61,969 nucleotides of DNA, taken from the NCBI RefSeq assembly GCF_900130065.1, contig NZ_FQXV01000018.1:1-61969 (forward strand), written 5' to 3'. Both the position numbers and the translations under genes were made by a program. The notes under the pieces were generated by a model, which did no database searches, was not told the DNA's origin, and saw only the letters and a list, made by a program, of their open reading frames with translations. Positions 41,066-49,050 of this stretch are shown one piece after another; within the stretch, counting starts at the first letter, position 1, and each line of letters begins with the position of its first letter. Source of the stretch: Sporobacter termitidis DSM 10068 (GTDB lineage: Bacteria; Bacillota; Clostridia; Oscillospirales; Oscillospiraceae).

Positions 41066-41372
41066 GGATACCACAAACAGGAGCCTATGTAAAGCATGCT
41101 TTCCATAACGTGTGTCTACGCCCGTATTAAGGGACCTGCCGCAAGGGTCAATATAAAAAGAGCGCTGCTCATCGGTTTCGCAGCACTCCAGTATGACGGT
41201 ATTTTGTGTCCAGCCAAGGGGCTGTGCCCTGCTCATGAGAGTAACACTGAAAACCCTTGCTGTGCAAGGGTTTTCAAACAAATTGTGATGCGCGCGATGT
41301 GGATTGAACCCGCAGAATCCCCATTTTTTTGTCGGAATGAGGCAAAATTCCTCCGCGCTATTGATTCCCGAT
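41066..41372. other. Non-coding stretch with hairpin and tRNA-like fragment
   Basis: Three hundred bases between the palindrome and the stop of the ABC-2 permease. It contains a perfect 12-bp hairpin (41249-41275, GAAAACCCTTGC and its complement). On the minus strand it holds a T-arm-like GCGGGTTCAATCC at about 41305-41320 without a matching acceptor or D-arm. A weak 81-codon frame is present but looks like chance. This may be a scar of an integrated element. Confidence 0.4.
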
Positions 41373-42137
41373 TTATAGTTGCTTCTTTCTGAATATCAAT
41401 ACCGATAACACCACGAAAAGCAATGAAAGCAGACAGGAGATAAAGATAGTGCCGTAGAGCGAAGATACCTCTATGGAGTTTGTTATAAGTCCCAAATTAT
41501 CAGTCGTTAACGAAATTGGATTATACCTATGCGCCGCCGGCATGATATTCACAAGCATACAGACAACGACTGCCGCGCCTGTGCTGAGCAAGCATCCATG
41601 AGTGCTTTTCGTCAGAACTGCGCAGAGCAATAATATGGCCAGTAAAAACACGCCAAACAGCCATAGGCAGAACGTGGAAAACAATAGATTTGTTATTTCG
41701 CCCGCCGGAAAAAGATATACCGTGTAACCATAAGTCAGTCCGAAGCACAGCGCAATGCTGATCGTCCAAACCAGAACCATACAGGTGTATTTTGAAAGGA
41801 TGACCGCCGTCCGGGATAGTCCCTTTGTCAGCATATTGATGAGCGTTCCCTTTGACAGCTCCGAGGACAAAACGCTGCTAAATAGGATCGCCATCACGAT
41901 CAGTCCCATTTGTGTCGCGTTTTTGAAAAACTGCGTCCAGGCGTCAAAAGCAGTCGCCTCCGGCAAGGTCATCGTGATGCCGTCCGTCATAAGGCTCCCA
42001 AGTATTTCAGGCAGCAGCTTTGCTATAAGGGGATTTGTGATTCCGAAAACCGCGAAGACCATCAGCATAATGAGCAGCTTATAGGTTTTTGCGTATTCAA
42101 GAACCTCTTTTTTCAGAAAAGCAGAGTAGTTTTTCAT
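41373..42137 (-). CDS. ABC-2-type transporter permease (YxlG-like)
   Basis: 254 residues with six hydrophobic segments and the ABC-2 permease pattern (SSVLSSELSKGTLINMLTKGLSRTAVILSKY). It would form the membrane half of an exporter with the ATPase whose gene it overlaps by 4 bp (ATGA). The order regulator - PLDc_N protein - ATPase - permease mirrors the Bacillus sigY-operon genes yxlE-yxlF-yxlG, with an XRE protein in place of sigma factor. Substrate unknown; antimicrobial-peptide or bacteriocin self-protection is common for such modules. Confidence 0.9.
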   Translation of the reverse strand: MKNYSAFLKKEVLEYAKTYKLLIMLMVFAVFGITNPLIAKLLPEILGSLMTDGITMTLPEATAFDAWTQFFKNATQMGLIVMAILFSSVLSSELSKGTLINMLTKGLSRTAVILSKYTCMVLVWTISIALCFGLTYGYTVYLFPAGEITNLLFSTFCLWLFGVFLLAILLLCAVLTKSTHGCLLSTGAAVVVCMLVNIMPAAHRYNPISLTTDNLGLITNSIEVSSLYGTIFISCLLSLLFVVLSVLIFRKKQL

Positions 42138-43051
42138 CCGATCGCCTCCACAAACAGACTTTCCAGCGTCGGCTCCATAACCGCAAACTTCAATGGAACA
42201 ATCCGCTTTTGCGATAACACGCCCAGCAGAAAATGCCCGTCCATATTGTGATCGGCAAAAAGCACCGACACGGTGTTTCCCTTGCGTGACAAACTGATTG
42301 CCGGCTGCCTGAGCTCCTCCGTGTTCTCGAATAAAGACGCTTCCTCCGCACTGCCAAATTCAATGATAAACCCACTATGCCTGTGCCGCTCCTTTATTTC
42401 AGAAAGCGTGCCATGCAGCGCCAGCTTGCCTTTGTGTAATATCGCAATACGGTCGCATATTCTTTCTACGTCCGACAGGATATGGGTGGAAAACACAACT
42501 GTTGTTTTTCCTTTCACCGCAAGCAGGATGTCGAGTATTTCCTTCCTGCCGATTGGGTCAAGTGCCGATGTCGGTTCGTCGCATATGAGAAGTTTGGGCT
42601 CGTTCAGCAAGGCCTGAGCGATACCAAGGCGCTGCTTCATCCCTCGTGAAAACCCGGCGATTTTCTTTTTTTCGTCTTTAAGCCCCACAAGCGAGAGTAA
42701 TTCCTCGCTCTTCAATTTGGTCCTCGCTTTCGTCAGACCGGTTATTTCACCGCATAGCTTCAAATATTCCATCGGCCTCATATATCCGTAGAACTCAGGA
42801 ACATCCGGAAGAAAACCTATATTGCGGTTGGTTTTTGTTTCGCCAAACGCAACCTTTTCCCCGCATACGGTCACACTTCCGCTATCCGGCTTCAATAATC
42901 CGAGAACAATTTTCATCGCTGTTGTTTTACCCGCGCCATTTTGCCCGACAAAACCAAATATGGAGTGCTCCGGCACATCCATGTCAAAGCCACGGAGCAC
43001 TTCATGGTTTCCAAAACGCTTGAAAAGCTGATGAACCTCCAAAATACCCAT
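42134..43051 (-). CDS. ABC transporter ATP-binding protein (YxlF/BcrA-like)
   Basis: 305 residues. Walker A GQNGAGKTT, Q-loop IGFLPDVPEFYGYM, signature FSRGMKQRLGIAQAL, Walker B LLICDEPTSAL and H-loop STH. The signature begins with FSRG instead of LSGG, as in bacitracin-type exporters. A C-terminal extension (about 215-305) fits the DUF4162-type tail of these ATPases. Its ATG overlaps the stop of the PLDc_N gene by one base (TAATG). It should power export through the permease encoded next. Confidence 0.93.
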   Translation of the reverse strand: MGILEVHQLFKRFGNHEVLRGFDMDVPEHSIFGFVGQNGAGKTTAMKIVLGLLKPDSGSVTVCGEKVAFGETKTNRNIGFLPDVPEFYGYMRPMEYLKLCGEITGLTKARTKLKSEELLSLVGLKDEKKKIAGFSRGMKQRLGIAQALLNEPKLLICDEPTSALDPIGRKEILDILLAVKGKTTVVFSTHILSDVERICDRIAILHKGKLALHGTLSEIKERHRHSGFIIEFGSAEEASLFENTEELRQPAISLSRKGNTVSVLFADHNMDGHFLLGVLSQKRIVPLKFAVMEPTLESLFVEAIG

Positions 43052-43257
43052 TATTCCTCACCCCTGCCGAAGGCGAAGTATACGACCGGGCCGATAATCT
43101 GCACGAGCATGACGATCAAAGCCCACATCACCTTATTCCCGAAACGGTAATGGGGATGCCGCAACACATGAACAAGGGCGGTAATACCAAGCGCAAGCTG
43201 CGCGATAACCAGCGGAATGAGAAACGGCAAATATTCTTTCAGCATATCCAAGCCCAT
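43051..43257 (-). CDS. PLDc_N-domain small membrane protein (YxlE-like)
   Basis: 68 residues, two membrane helices (about 8-28 and 43-60) with the PLDc_N motif HPHYRFGNKVMWALIVMLVQIIGPVVYFAFGR. This domain is the membrane anchor of cardiolipin synthases; here it stands alone, as in YxlE of the Bacillus sigY operon. GGGAGG precedes the ATG. Both neighbours in the operon overlap or nearly touch it. It may regulate the exporter or act as a membrane tether. Confidence 0.88.
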   Translation of the reverse strand: MGLDMLKEYLPFLIPLVIAQLALGITALVHVLRHPHYRFGNKVMWALIVMLVQIIGPVVYFAFGRGEE

Positions 43258-43270
43258 GATGTAAGCCTCC

Positions 43271-44377
43271 CTAACAATTATTTTTTAGTTTTTCCACAAT
43301 CCTGTGGAAACGACGTTCGTCAGCCAACGCAGTAAACGCGGGGTTATTTACTACCCCGTCGGCCATGCTCTGGCGGACGATTTTTTCATCTCGGGGCAGG
43401 GCGGTTCCTAAATCAAGCTCATCAAACCACCCACATATTAGATTGAAGTAATCGTCTCCTTTTAATTGCAACGGATAAATATCTCCTGTGACAAGCTCCG
43501 CGTATTCTTCAAGGATATCCAGGGCTCTGTCTGTATTTCCGAGCAGCGTGTATCCCTGTGCGGCGAAGATATAAAACTTCACAAGCATCGACGGGTGAAG
43601 TTTTTTTAAACCAAAAGCCTCAGCGACGGTAAGCGCCCGCCTGTATGTTTCATCAAACTGTTCCGGCGCATCTATACAAATCATGAGATAATCCGGGAAG
43701 GCTCCAAAAAGAGAAAGCATATACTGGTAGATACCGACTTGCAATGCCGATTTGGCTTCTCTGGGTTTGCCGGTCATTTGGTAGGCTTGCGCAAGCAGCG
43801 ATTCCGTGGAAATGATCTTCCGGCTTGTTCCCTCAAGCAGTTCTATAACCTCATTTGGATCACCCAGCGTCAAGGCGCAGAAGGCCTCCAAATTCAATGC
43901 GAGCTGCTTAAGCTCCGCATCTTCGCTTTCTTTTTTCACCCGGATAAACAGCTCTTTGGCTTCGCCAATCACAGCGAAGGTTTTATCCATGTCACCAGAT
44001 TCCATGCTGTTGTTTACGAGCAGTGCGCCAATTTGGAACAGCAAGGGAAAGCAGGAGAAATACTTTTTTGCAATCTCACGGCAACGCTCCAATACTTCAT
44101 CGAATGGTTTGGAAGCAAAATCGGCAGATAGCCCCAGATATAATTTACGGATATCCTCCTTGCCCATTTGCGGCTCATAGCCCATGAGCTCATCAATGCT
44201 AATATTGAAAAAGGCCGCAAGCCGTGGGAGAAAAGTAATGTCAGGATAGCTCTGGTCTGTTTCCCATTTAGAAACGGAAGCCTTGGATACTCCAATGTGG
44301 CTTGCAAGCTCCTCCTGTGTCAGCCCTTTTTCTCTGCGCTTATTTACAATCGTCTGTGCAATATTGATTTCTTTCAT
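43271..44377 (-). CDS. XRE-family regulator with TPR-like C-terminal region
   Basis: 368 residues. The N-terminal helix-turn-helix (RREKGLTQEELASHIGVSKASVSKWETDQSYPDITFLPRLAAFFNIS) is a standard Xre/Cro domain. Residues about 75-368 are helical and repetitive, resembling tetratricopeptide-type repeats found in peptide-sensing regulators of the RRNPP kind. It is first in the operon with the PLDc_N protein and exporter, 13 bp before the next gene, and probably controls it. Inverted repeats in the 85 bp upstream (44407-44462) are likely binding sites. GAGG precedes ATG 44377. Confidence 0.9.
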   Translation of the reverse strand: MKEINIAQTIVNKRREKGLTQEELASHIGVSKASVSKWETDQSYPDITFLPRLAAFFNISIDELMGYEPQMGKEDIRKLYLGLSADFASKPFDEVLERCREIAKKYFSCFPLLFQIGALLVNNSMESGDMDKTFAVIGEAKELFIRVKKESEDAELKQLALNLEAFCALTLGDPNEVIELLEGTSRKIISTESLLAQAYQMTGKPREAKSALQVGIYQYMLSLFGAFPDYLMICIDAPEQFDETYRRALTVAEAFGLKKLHPSMLVKFYIFAAQGYTLLGNTDRALDILEEYAELVTGDIYPLQLKGDDYFNLICGWFDELDLGTALPRDEKIVRQSMADGVVNNPAFTALADERRFHRIVEKLKNNC

Positions 44378-44406
44378 GTTTTTTACCTCTAAGTACTATT
44401 ATATGA

Positions 44407-44462
44407 GTTGACAAAATCAACTTCAATGGATCTGTGGTTGAATTTTGCTAATAAAATCAACC
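44407..44462. promoter_or_regulatory. Probable XRE operators
   Basis: GTTGACAAAATCAAC (44407-44421) is an inverted repeat. GGTTGAATTTT (44436-44446) pairs with AAAATCAACC (44453-44462). Both share GTTGA/TCAAC half-sites, and the -35-like TTGACA lies within the first. They would allow autoregulation by the protein at 43271. Confidence 0.6.
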
Positions 44463-44800
44463 GTAAGGAAACTTTTGATGCTTTCGTTTTCTGTTTTGAT
44501 TTGATATGAAAAAGGGCGCTGGCTTAATTGGCTTTCAACCAGTCATGCAATCAGCGCTCTTTAGCAGCCTTAGTTTGTTCACTTGACGCGGTTTTGTGTA
44601 GAGCTCTTTTAAATTTTGCTGTCTTCTGAGAAAGAGCGCCGCTTCCGATTGTTTTGCTTGTAGGTTTGAGTCCTGTCCGAGTGAAGCTATTGCCCCAATA
44701 AATCTACGAAAAAAGAGCTTCCACTTTTCACAGTGAAAGCCCTCGAAAGGCGCGGATTTACTGGCTTTGAGACCAATAAATCTATATTACCTTTTGTTTA
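44463..44800. other. Repeat-like intergenic stretch next to the 3' end of tmRNA
   Basis: No protein gene. Short repeats recur: CCAATAAATCTA near 44695 and 44774, AAAGGGCGCTG with CAGCGCTCTTT (about 44511-44561), and a degenerate T-arm-like GGTTTGAGTCC near 44664. This is the side of ssrA where integrative elements commonly insert; the debris is consistent with such a history. No integrase gene was seen. Confidence 0.4.
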
Positions 44801-45159
44801 TGGTGGAGCTGGGGGGAGTTGAACCCCCGTCCGAAAGCGCTTTGACGCAAACTTCTCCGGGCGCAGACGGTTATTGCGGGACTAGCCCAATTTCCTCGCC
44901 ATACTGCAAGCCGTCACGCGGCATGGGTCGGTAGCTTCATTGTTCATGGTGTACGCAAAGCTTAATACACGCACGGGCTCCACTAAGTCACACCCAAATC
45001 CGGCTCGTGGACCTTCCGGACAGGACGGGCAGCCTTAAGCGGCTACCGGTAAAGATTCGTTGTTGTTCTTTAATTTATAAAGAATGCCGTTTTTTAGGAG
45101 GGCGACGCCTCCGCCCGCTATTCCCGCCTCCACACCCCCGTCGAAGCCGGTACAGCCCC
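44801..45159 (-). ncRNA. ssrA: Transfer-messenger RNA (tmRNA)
   Basis: On the minus strand the RNA begins GGGGCTGTACCGGCTTCGACGG, the universal tmRNA start, and ends CAGCTCCACCA after a T-arm with GGTTCAACTCCCC. The two ends pair into the acceptor stem. The tag frame ends ESLPVAA TAA (stop at 45035-45037). If the resume codon is GGC at 45086-45088, the tag is 17 residues, beginning GILYKLKNNN. It rescues stalled ribosomes together with SmpB, encoded two genes upstream. About 100 nt upstream contain a TATAAT-like box and a hairpin. Confidence 0.97.
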
Positions 45160-45183
45160 ATATATAGGGCGGTGCGAGGTTTG

Positions 45184-45211
45184 CCGGAGAAAAGCGGAGG
45201 CTTTTCTCCGG
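45184..45211. other. Hairpin in the tmRNA upstream region
   Basis: CCGGAGAAAAGC, loop GGAG, GCTTTTCTCCGG. It lies between the cyclophilin stop and the tmRNA 5' end, downstream of a TATAAT box (about 45228-45233). It may be part of the processed precursor or a weak terminator. Confidence 0.5.
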
Positions 45212-45264
45212 ATGTTTTCAATGCTTATTATACAATAAAAGCAAGCGATAATGATGACGAAATT

Positions 45265-45783
45265 TTAAACTTTTTCAGGCTCGGGATAGTCCACGCCCTG
45301 CGTGTCCACCGTGACCTTTGCCATGCGCTGGGGCGTGGCCGGCCGGTCGTTGTAGTCGGTCTTGACAGCCGCAATCTCGTCCACGACGTCGAGGCCCGCG
45401 GTAACCTTGCCGAAGGCGGCGTACTGGCCGTCCAGATGGGGGGAATCCTCGTGCATGATGAAAAACTGGCTGCCCGCCGAGTTGGGGTTCTGGGAACGCG
45501 CCATCGAGAGGACGCCGCGGGTGTGCTTTAACGTGTTGTTAAAGCTGTTGCCGGAAAATTCGCCCTTGATGCTGTAGCCGGGGTCGCCGTAGCCCTGACC
45601 GAGGGGGCAGCCGCCCTGCAGCATGAAGCCGGAGATGACGCGGTGGAAAATCAGGCCGTCGTAGAAGCCTTTTTTAATGAGCGAAATGAAATTGTTCACC
45701 GTGTTCGGCGCAATGTCGGGGTAGAGCTCGGCCGTGATGGTTTTGCCGTTTTCCATAGTAAACGTTACGATCGGGTTAGCCAC
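45265..45783 (-). CDS. Peptidyl-prolyl cis-trans isomerase (cyclophilin type)
   Basis: 172 residues, the single cyclophilin domain. Motifs: ELYPDIAPNTVNNFISLIKKGFYDGLIFHRVISGFMLQGG, GVLSMARSQNPNSAGSQFFIM, LDGQYAAFGKV. The catalytic Arg (FHR) and Phe/Gln (SQFFI) are kept. It speeds proline isomerisation in folding; no signal peptide, so cytoplasmic. GTG start at 45783, three bases after the smpB stop, so it is co-transcribed with smpB. It lies between smpB and ssrA. Confidence 0.95.
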   Translation of the reverse strand: MANPIVTFTMENGKTITAELYPDIAPNTVNNFISLIKKGFYDGLIFHRVISGFMLQGGCPLGQGYGDPGYSIKGEFSGNSFNNTLKHTRGVLSMARSQNPNSAGSQFFIMHEDSPHLDGQYAAFGKVTAGLDVVDEIAAVKTDYNDRPATPQRMAKVTVDTQGVDYPEPEKV

Positions 45784-45786
45784 TTG

Positions 45787-46257
45787 TTACATATTCCTTT
45801 CTTTGATGGATCTGTCCATTTCGCGGCCGGCGTCACGCGCGGCCTCGGAGTCGCGCTTGTCGTGAAGCTTTTTGCCCTTGCAGAGGCCCAGCTCGACCTT
45901 GACGATGGAATTCTTGAAATAGACGGAGAGGGGGATGAGCGTCAGCCCCTCCTGCTTGATCCTGCCGTAAAGCTTCATGATCTCGCGCTTGTGCATGAGC
46001 AGGCGCTTGGGGCGCATCGGGTCCCGGTTGAAGATGTTGCCCTTTTCGTAGGGGCTTACGTGCATGCCCCGGACAAAGAGCTCCCCGGCCTTAATGGTGC
46101 AAAAGGCGTCCTTCAAATTCAGGTTGCCCGCGCGGATTGATTTGACCTCGGTGCCGTACAGCTCGATGCCGGCCTCAAATTTCTCGAGGACAAAGTAGTC
46201 GTGAAACGCTTTTCTGTTTTGAGCGATCTGCTTGATACCGAGCGCTTTCGGCGACAA
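45787..46257 (-). CDS. smpB: SsrA-binding protein SmpB
   Basis: 156 residues, the OB-fold protein that delivers tmRNA to stalled ribosomes. Motifs: IAQNRKAFHDYFVLEKFEAGIELYGTEVKSIRAG, NLKDAFCTIKAGELFVRGMHVSPYEKG and a basic tail (KGKKLHDKRDSEAARDAGREMDRSIKERNM) that enters the mRNA channel. TTG start at 46257 with AGGTGG eight bases upstream. An extended -10 promoter (TGCTATAAT, 46325-46330) lies 70 bp ahead. The gene order smpB-cyclophilin-ssrA ties both trans-translation parts together. Confidence 0.97.
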   Translation of the reverse strand: MSPKALGIKQIAQNRKAFHDYFVLEKFEAGIELYGTEVKSIRAGNLNLKDAFCTIKAGELFVRGMHVSPYEKGNIFNRDPMRPKRLLMHKREIMKLYGRIKQEGLTLIPLSVYFKNSIVKVELGLCKGKKLHDKRDSEAARDAGREMDRSIKERNM

Positions 46258-46324
46258 TCTGAACCCACCTTCCGATAAAAAGAGCCGGAGACCGGTCCGG
46301 CGCGTCTTGTCTGTACGTGAGAGT

Positions 46325-46333
46325 ATTATAGCA
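46325..46333 (-). promoter_or_regulatory. Extended -10 promoter of smpB
   Basis: On the minus strand the sequence reads TGCTATAAT, an extended -10 element, with A/T-rich sequence and no good -35 box. It fits a start about 60 bp before the smpB TTG. Confidence 0.6.
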
Positions 46334-46444
46334 CAATTGTCAAGGTGTTAAAAGGCTCCGCCAAAGACGGGGCGGAGATGGCCGATGGCCATCCCTGCGG
46401 CGTGCACCTAGCTTGCCGGACATAGCCGCTGCGCCGACAGGAAA

Positions 46445-46466
46445 GGCGGGATGAGGTCATCCCGCC
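46445..46466 (-). terminator. Terminator of the MecA-like gene
   Basis: GGCGGGATGA, loop GG, TCATCCCGCC, then TTTCC on the minus strand, about 30 bp beyond the stop at 46495. Confidence 0.7.
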
Positions 46467-46494
46467 CAGCGTATTCTTATAAGAATGAATCGTG

Positions 46495-46986
46495 TCATTT
46501 AAACGCCGCATGGAGCTCGTCCAGGGCGGTTGGGCCGGCGATGACGGTGGAGTGCTCGGACAGATGGAGCGCGTAGTGGGCCGGGCGCGTCAGCTCCTCC
46601 CCGTACTCGTACAGCACCTGCGGGGGATATTCGCCGTTCCACGGATAGACGATGAGGATGTACGTGTCGCCTATGTAAGTCAGATAGGAAATCAGGCCGG
46701 ACGGACAGGCCGCCGCCGCCGCGATCAGCGGCTCGATGCCCGGAAATACGTAGTAATACGGGTTCCCGGAGTGCTGCAGGGCGAAAAGCAGCAGCGAATC
46801 CCGGCCCGGGAAAAGCTCAAAGTACACGCTCTCCCAGCCCTGGTCATATGTAGAGCCGAGGGCCAGTCGCAAAATATCCGAGGCCTCGTCGGTGGTGATC
46901 TCACAGGGCGGCGCCGGGAGATTTTTAACCTCGTCACTGTCCAGGTATATAACGAGCTTGTCGTCGCCGATCGGTTGTACGTCCAT
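46495..46986 (-). CDS. Possible MecA-like adaptor protein
   Basis: 163 residues. The N-terminus (MDVQPIGDDKLVIYLDSDEVKNL) and a TTDEASDILRLAL helix resemble the N-terminal substrate-binding part of MecA/YpbH adaptors of ClpC. The C-terminal half (VYFELFPGRDSLLLFALQHSG, then YVFPGIEPLIAAAAACPSG) has the beta-alpha pattern of a MecA C-domain. Overall similarity is weak and no full MecA signature is present, so this is a hypothesis. GGGGAGG precedes ATG 46986. It lies between vanT and smpB on the same strand, 98 bp after vanT. A Clp ATPase is encoded at the window end. Confidence 0.55.
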   Translation of the reverse strand: MDVQPIGDDKLVIYLDSDEVKNLPAPPCEITTDEASDILRLALGSTYDQGWESVYFELFPGRDSLLLFALQHSGNPYYYVFPGIEPLIAAAAACPSGLISYLTYIGDTYILIVYPWNGEYPPQVLYEYGEELTRPAHYALHLSEHSTVIAGPTALDELHAAFK

Positions 46987-47083
46987 GAAAATTCCTCCCC
47001 TGCCCGGGTTCGGGCATATAGAAATAATAACTCCGGACGCACCCGTGTGCCAGTCTAAATTAATGGAAATGCCCGCCCCGCGC

Positions 47084-48313
47084 TCAGACGAAAATCCGGG
47101 GCAGGCGCGCCCCAAGGCGGCTGAGCAGCTCGTTGGTGATGGTGCCGCAGCTCTCGGCCACGTCCTCGCAGCGGATGGCCCCGCCGCCGTCTTTGCCGAT
47201 GAGCGTGACGATATCGCCGGGGGCGGCGTCGTCGATATGCGTGACGTCTATAAGCAGGATGTCCATGCAGATGAGGCCGACGACGGGCGCCCGCTGTCCG
47301 CGCAGGAGGACCCAGGCGTCCCGGTGGACGGAGTTCCTCGGAATCCCGTCCGCGTAGCCAATGGTGACGGCGGCGAGCTTCATGGGGGTCTTGGCCATAA
47401 AGCGGCGGCCGTAGCCGACATATTCACCTCCGGCGACCTGCTTCACCTCGGCGATCCTGGCCTTCAGCGCCAGCGCGGGCTGGAGGTCGGGCGTGAGGCG
47501 GGTCTGATCGTTTTTGCACAGCACGCCGTAAAGGGCGATGCCGGCCCGGGCCCAGTCGCAGGGCAGGCCGGGATAATTCAGGATGCCGTAGCTTTCCTGG
47601 ATGTGCAGGGCGCCGGTATCGTATCCCTTCGCCTTCAGCGTGTTGACGGCGTCGATAAAGCGGCCGATCTGGCCGAGGGTAAAGTCCGCGGCCTCATCGC
47701 TCAGGTCGTCCGCCTGGCTGAGGTGGGTAAACACACCCTTGACGGTGAGGGTGTTATAGCCGAAGATGCCCTCCAGCGCCGCCGTGTCGCCCCAGTCGGC
47801 GCCCAACCGGTGCATCCCGGTGTCGAGCTTGATATGGACGTCCAGCGGTACGCCGGCAGCGTGCAGCGCCGCGGCGTAGGCGCCGTCCACGACCGTCTGG
47901 GCGAGCCGGTAGCGGTGGAGGAAACTTGCCTCGCTGGGGAGCGTATAGCCCAATACCAGCACCTCGCCCCTGACGCCGCCCCGGCGCAGGGCGATGCCCT
48001 CGGAGAGCGTGGCGACGGCAAAAGCGCGGACGCCCGCCTTTTCGAGCTCTCGCGCCACGCCGATGGCGCCGTGGCCGTAGGCGTCGGCCTTCACGACGGC
48101 CATCAGGCGGCAGGACGTCGGCAGCAGGTTTTGAAGCTCGGCGGCGTTGTGCCGGAGTGCCGCACGGCTGACCTCGATCCAGGCCCGGGCGTCGGGGGCG
48201 GGTCGAGGCTTTCGGAGCGTCGGCCGCAGATGTATCAGCACGCCGGCCGCCGCGGCGGAAATGGCGCACGCGAGGAGGGAGTCCAGGGCGGCGCCGCGGG
48301 GGCGCTCTGTCAT
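47084..48313 (-). CDS. vanT: VanT-type serine/alanine racemase with a single membrane helix
   Basis: 409 residues. Residues 45-409 are a complete alanine-racemase domain: the PLP Lys in AVVKADAYGHG, the phosphate-binding IGYADGIPR with its Tyr, and a C-terminal beta-barrel. Residues 1-44 hold one membrane helix (LDSLLACAISAAAAGVLIHL). Typical VanT proteins have about 700 residues with a ten-helix membrane part ahead of the racemase; that part is absent here. At the position of the active-site tyrosine of alanine racemase (Y354 of Geobacillus) the protein has Ala402 (GARLPRIF). It overlaps vanXY by 4 bp, so it is the last gene of the ligase operon and should supply D-serine. Confidence 0.9.
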   Translation of the reverse strand: MTERPRGAALDSLLACAISAAAAGVLIHLRPTLRKPRPAPDARAWIEVSRAALRHNAAELQNLLPTSCRLMAVVKADAYGHGAIGVARELEKAGVRAFAVATLSEGIALRRGGVRGEVLVLGYTLPSEASFLHRYRLAQTVVDGAYAAALHAAGVPLDVHIKLDTGMHRLGADWGDTAALEGIFGYNTLTVKGVFTHLSQADDLSDEAADFTLGQIGRFIDAVNTLKAKGYDTGALHIQESYGILNYPGLPCDWARAGIALYGVLCKNDQTRLTPDLQPALALKARIAEVKQVAGGEYVGYGRRFMAKTPMKLAAVTIGYADGIPRNSVHRDAWVLLRGQRAPVVGLICMDILLIDVTHIDDAAPGDIVTLIGKDGGGAIRCEDVAESCGTITNELLSRLGARLPRIFV

Positions 48314-49050
48314 ACCGACCGCCTCCAGACTGTCACGATAAAGCCGTCCACGTTGTTGCCGGAAATCTGTGTGCAGTCCTCGGGCAGGAGGAGGCCGGCC
48401 GCCGCCTGCCCGGCGTCGGCGTAGAACACCTCGGTGTCGCCGATATGGAGATGCTCGCCGCGATACGGGTAAAAGCGCAGATGGGCAACGTATTCCTCCA
48501 GGCAGAGGTTATTGTCCTGCATGAACTGGGAGTGGGGGTAGCCCACGTAACGGAAATGCCACGGCTCGTGGGAGATGCCCGTCAGGGCCTCCTTTTTCTC
48601 GCCGTACCGCTCGATGAAGCCGTATTTGGGCGCGCGGCTCCGGAAGTCCCCGCAGATGCCCTCGCGGGGAAACGACGGGCGAAGGAAATCGATGCTTTCG
48701 GCGCTTTGCGCCAGGTCCACGGCCAGTCCCGTCTGGTGCTCGCTGCAGCCGGGCGCCGCCACGAATTTTTCGGTGAAGGCCGCGCCGTTGTCGCGCAGCG
48801 CGTCGGCGTAGATGCGCTGCTGCTCCCCGCCGCTGCGGTAGCCGCTGACGGGGACGATAAGGCCGGCGCACCGGAGCGTCTCGAACAGCTGGCCCAGCAG
48901 CGACGCGGCTTTCTTCTCGAGATAGACCTCGCCGTCCTCCTCCAGCGGCACAAGAGTGATGTGCCCGCCCGTCCTGATGGGATGGCCGGCGTTCACCAGC
49001 AGGAGCGGTCCCTCATAGACGTTCTCTTCGCTTAAGGCGATCGTTCTCAT
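48310..49050 (-). CDS. vanXY: VanXY-type D,D-dipeptidase/D,D-carboxypeptidase
   Basis: 246 residues of the VanY/VanX fold. The zinc motif is S-x-H-x7-D in GCSEHQTGLAVDLAQS, with the second half EPWHFRYVG (Glu, His) completing the site; SGYRSGGEQQRIY precedes. It removes the terminal D-Ala from dipeptide and pentapeptide precursors so that D-Ala-D-Ala cannot be used, sparing D-Ala-D-Ser. It has no obvious signal peptide, so it probably acts in the cytoplasm as a bifunctional VanXY. It overlaps vanG and vanT by 4 bp each, so the three genes are translationally coupled. Confidence 0.92.
   Translation of the reverse strand: MRTIALSEENVYEGPLLLVNAGHPIRTGGHITLVPLEEDGEVYLEKKAASLLGQLFETLRCAGLIVPVSGYRSGGEQQRIYADALRDNGAAFTEKFVAAPGCSEHQTGLAVDLAQSAESIDFLRPSFPREGICGDFRSRAPKYGFIERYGEKKEALTGISHEPWHFRYVGYPHSQFMQDNNLCLEEYVAHLRFYPYRGEHLHIGDTEVFYADAGQAAAGLLLPEDCTQISGNNVDGFIVTVWRRSV

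Noticed and set aside
41036..41281. 81-codon minus-strand frame
   Set aside because: No ribosome site, covers a palindrome and a hairpin, and the translation has no family resemblance; treated as non-coding debris.
41295..41325. tRNA gene
   Set aside because: Only a T-arm-like GGGTTCAATCC is present; acceptor, D and anticodon arms are missing.
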